Shown here: piece by piece, positions 62,334 through 64,000 of the stretch
Layout: each line of letters opens with the position of its first letter
Position numbering within the stretch: the stretch's first letter is position 1
NCBI GenBank assembly: GCA_023459355.1
Contig: JAEWUM010000013.1
Coordinates: forward strand, 1 to 64,000
Reading direction: 5' to 3'
DNA: 64,000 nt
Source of the DNA: Bacteroidota bacterium
Lineage (GTDB): Bacteria; Bacteroidota; Bacteroidia; Bacteroidales; Paludibacteraceae
Position numbers and translations under genes: made by a program
The notes under the pieces: generated by a model
Seen by the model: the letters and a program-made list of their open reading frames with translations, nothing else
The model's database searches: none
Told to the model about the DNA's origin: nothing

Positions 62334-63183
62334 ACAACTTTCAATTGTAATTGTAACGTATAATTCCAAATCAATTATTGTTGATTGTCTGGAATCTATC
62401 AGTAAATTCAATGATCTGGGAGATGAACTGGAGTTGATAATTGTTGACAATAACAGCAGGGATCAGGAGAAACTAAGCCAGATTATTGCTTCTTTTGCCG
62501 GTTTAAATATCGTATTGCTGAAAGCTCCCGGGAATAATGGTTATGGTACAGGTAATAATATAGGGGTACGTCATGCAACAGCGCCATATATATTAATTAT
62601 GAACCCTGATGTGAGACTTATAAAGCCTGTGTTCAGGGATTTATTGAAAGAATTTGGTACAACAGATAACTTAGGTATGGCTGGGGTGAGTTTTGCCGAT
62701 CACTCTTCACCCCTTTATCTGAAACCTGAATATTACACGGTTCTTAAAATACTATTTATTAAATTATTGCAGAAGTATAATTTGTTGCCGTTTAACCAGA
62801 CTTACATGTCGGGTAGCTTTCTGGTTTTTGATAAAGCTGCATTTATACAGGCAGGTTGTTTTGATGAGCAGATATTTTTGTACTTAGAAGAAGCAGATAT
62901 AACCAACAGACTGATTTCAAATGGAAAGAAAATAAAATGGGTTGATACAATCAAGGTTTTTCATTTAACAGAACAGAGAAAATTCAATGAAAAGCTTGTT
63001 AGCGCTGAAATTGATTCACTTGATTACTATTGCCATAAATTTCAGTTAAACAGAAAAATCATCCTGAGTAGATACCTGATGGTAAACCGGATGAAGTATT
63101 TTATTGCCTTGATAACACGAAATCAAATTAAAAAGGAAATGTTTGGTGGCTGGGTTAAAATTCTAAAACGGCAGTTAGCATGA
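62326..63183 (+). CDS. Family 2 glycosyltransferase (rhamnosyltransferase-like)
   Basis: A 285-residue cytoplasmic enzyme with a GT-A fold. The N-terminal IVIVTYNSKSIIVDCLESI, DNNSRD and the nucleotide-sugar DxD-like site in LIMNPDVRLI are followed by MSGSFLVFDKAAF and YLEEADITNRLI. This layout fits the GT2 rhamnosyltransferase/WcaE-like subgroup. It overlaps the polymerase gene by 8 bp and the next glycosyltransferase by 4 bp (ATGA), which indicates tight translational coupling. Confidence 0.9.
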   Translation: MNKQLSIVIVTYNSKSIIVDCLESISKFNDLGDELELIIVDNNSRDQEKLSQIIASFAGLNIVLLKAPGNNGYGTGNNIGVRHATAPYILIMNPDVRLIKPVFRDLLKEFGTTDNLGMAGVSFADHSSPLYLKPEYYTVLKILFIKLLQKYNLLPFNQTYMSGSFLVFDKAAFIQAGCFDEQIFLYLEEADITNRLISNGKKIKWVDTIKVFHLTEQRKFNEKLVSAEIDSLDYYCHKFQLNRKIILSRYLMVNRMKYFIALITRNQIKKEMFGGWVKILKRQLA

Positions 63184-64000
63184 AAATAATACTCAATACA
63201 ACCAATCTGACACCGGGCGGAGGAATGCAGGTTGCCTATTCTGTTATCCATGAATGCAGGAAATACGATGAGCATGAATTTCATGTGTTTTTAGGTGCGA
63301 CATTGTCGGCTCAAATTGATAAAAACAAATTTCCCCCCAATTTTTTCTTTTATGAGTTTGAAGGGGAGTCATTGTTTTCGGTATTCAATGGCATTGCAAC
63401 AATTAATAAACTGACAAAGGCTGAGAACAGTATTCGACCTGATGTGGTTTTTTCAGTTTTCGGACCTTCTTACTGGTCTCCGGAGGCACCACATTTAATG
63501 GGTTTCGCCATTCCATATTTTATCTACCGCGAATCGCCCTACTTTAAACAAATTGGCTTAGCGGAACATGTTAAATGGCTATTGCTGTCGTGGATGAAAA
63601 AATTCTTTTTCCTCCGAAATGCCGCTTACTATCATGTCGAAACAGCAGATGTTAAACGCCGGTTATCCGGTTATCTGTCAGTATCACCAGAACAGATATT
63701 TACAATCTCAAATACCTGCAATGCTGTTTATGCAGCATACAAGGAAAACCCCGTGAGAAAGTCAGAAATTACACTCCCAGGAAGCTATAACTTGCTTTGT
63801 CTTTCGGCTTATTACAAACACAAAAATCTGGAAATACTAAACAAAGTAATACCCGTTTTAAAATCTATGGGATATCAGGATGTGAATTTTGTGTTAACAC
63901 TGAAGCCGGAAATCTACGAACAGCTTTTTACGGTTGAGGCAAAATCGCAAATTACCAACCTCGGACCCCTTCCCGTCTCGGATTGTCCTGAAGTTTACAG
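63180..64000 (+). CDS. Family 4-type glycosyltransferase (3' end beyond window)
   Basis: From the ATG at 63180, which overlaps the preceding stop as ATGA, the frame is open to the window edge (273 codons). It begins MKIILNTTNLTPGGGMQVAY with the glycine-rich donor loop of GT-B enzymes, continues with DVVFSVFGPSYWSPEAPHLM, and reaches the second Rossmann half (LLCLSAYYKHKNLEILNKVI). This is typical of GT4-like glycosyltransferases. Truncation is due only to the window; no frameshift is seen. Confidence 0.85.
   Translation, partial: MKIILNTTNLTPGGGMQVAYSVIHECRKYDEHEFHVFLGATLSAQIDKNKFPPNFFFYEFEGESLFSVFNGIATINKLTKAENSIRPDVVFSVFGPSYWSPEAPHLMGFAIPYFIYRESPYFKQIGLAEHVKWLLLSWMKKFFFLRNAAYYHVETADVKRRLSGYLSVSPEQIFTISNTCNAVYAAYKENPVRKSEITLPGSYNLLCLSAYYKHKNLEILNKVIPVLKSMGYQDVNFVLTLKPEIYEQLFTVEAKSQITNLGPLPVSDCPEVY

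Overview
The window comes from a member of the Bacteroidota, most likely order Bacteroidales. The evidence is a TonB-dependent outer-membrane receptor, a BlaI/M56-TonB pair, lipoprotein signals of the Bacteroidota type, a type IX secretion sorting domain, three FISUMP domains, LytTR-type signalling, and promoters with the TAnnTTTG -7 element rather than a sigma70 -10/-35 pair. A Paludibacter-like genus would fit, but this is an inference from gene content.

Layout. 0-5 kb: edge of an IS982-type element, a secreted GH13 amylase, and a BlaI/M56 regulator pair. 5-18.5 kb: a probable phosphate-starvation island with a beta-helix lipoprotein, a MORN-repeat protein, a small CarboxypepD_reg protein, a PhoB/PhoR-like two-component system, a PiT phosphate transporter, a TonB-dependent receptor and a TetR regulator; a SUMF1-type lipoprotein and an SDR epimerase are interspersed. 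18.6-25.3 kb: FemAB-like enzyme, PsiE-like protein, lipoproteins, polysaccharide deacetylase, anaerobic sulfatase-maturating enzyme and a TIGR01777 oxidoreductase. 25.5-33.6 kb: a giant modular surface protein beside three LytTR/LytS-type signalling genes. 33.7-48.3 kb: housekeeping genes (tRNA-Gln, C-terminal processing protease, dCMP deaminase, Mpl, kbl-tdh threonine catabolism, phosphohexomutase, ClpC, Maf, UbiA-type prenyltransferase). 48.4-64 kb: an exopolysaccharide/capsule locus (two Wza-like exporters, Wzc-like kinase, Ugd, SLBB protein, Wzz, flippase, polymerase, two glycosyltransferases). A complete IS4-family insertion sequence and a NUDIX gene interrupt it, and it runs off the right edge.

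Two cis-level patterns stand out. First, five promoters between 4.9 and 17.8 kb carry heptamers of TTGTAAY type repeated every 11 bp, and the last heptamer always ends exactly 10 nt before the -7 element. This has Pho-box geometry and links phoBR, the PiT transporter, the TonB receptor, the beta-helix lipoprotein and the small CarboxypepD_reg protein. Second, six tandem arrays of a degenerate 7-bp unit (roughly RYGRANA) sit at four intergenic loci, alongside two copies of a perfect palindrome with an AAACCTGTCAGG core. No CRISPR array, prophage or rRNA operon was seen. The only gene-free stretch of about 300 bp is 43065-43365; it holds two heptamer arrays and the clpC promoter.
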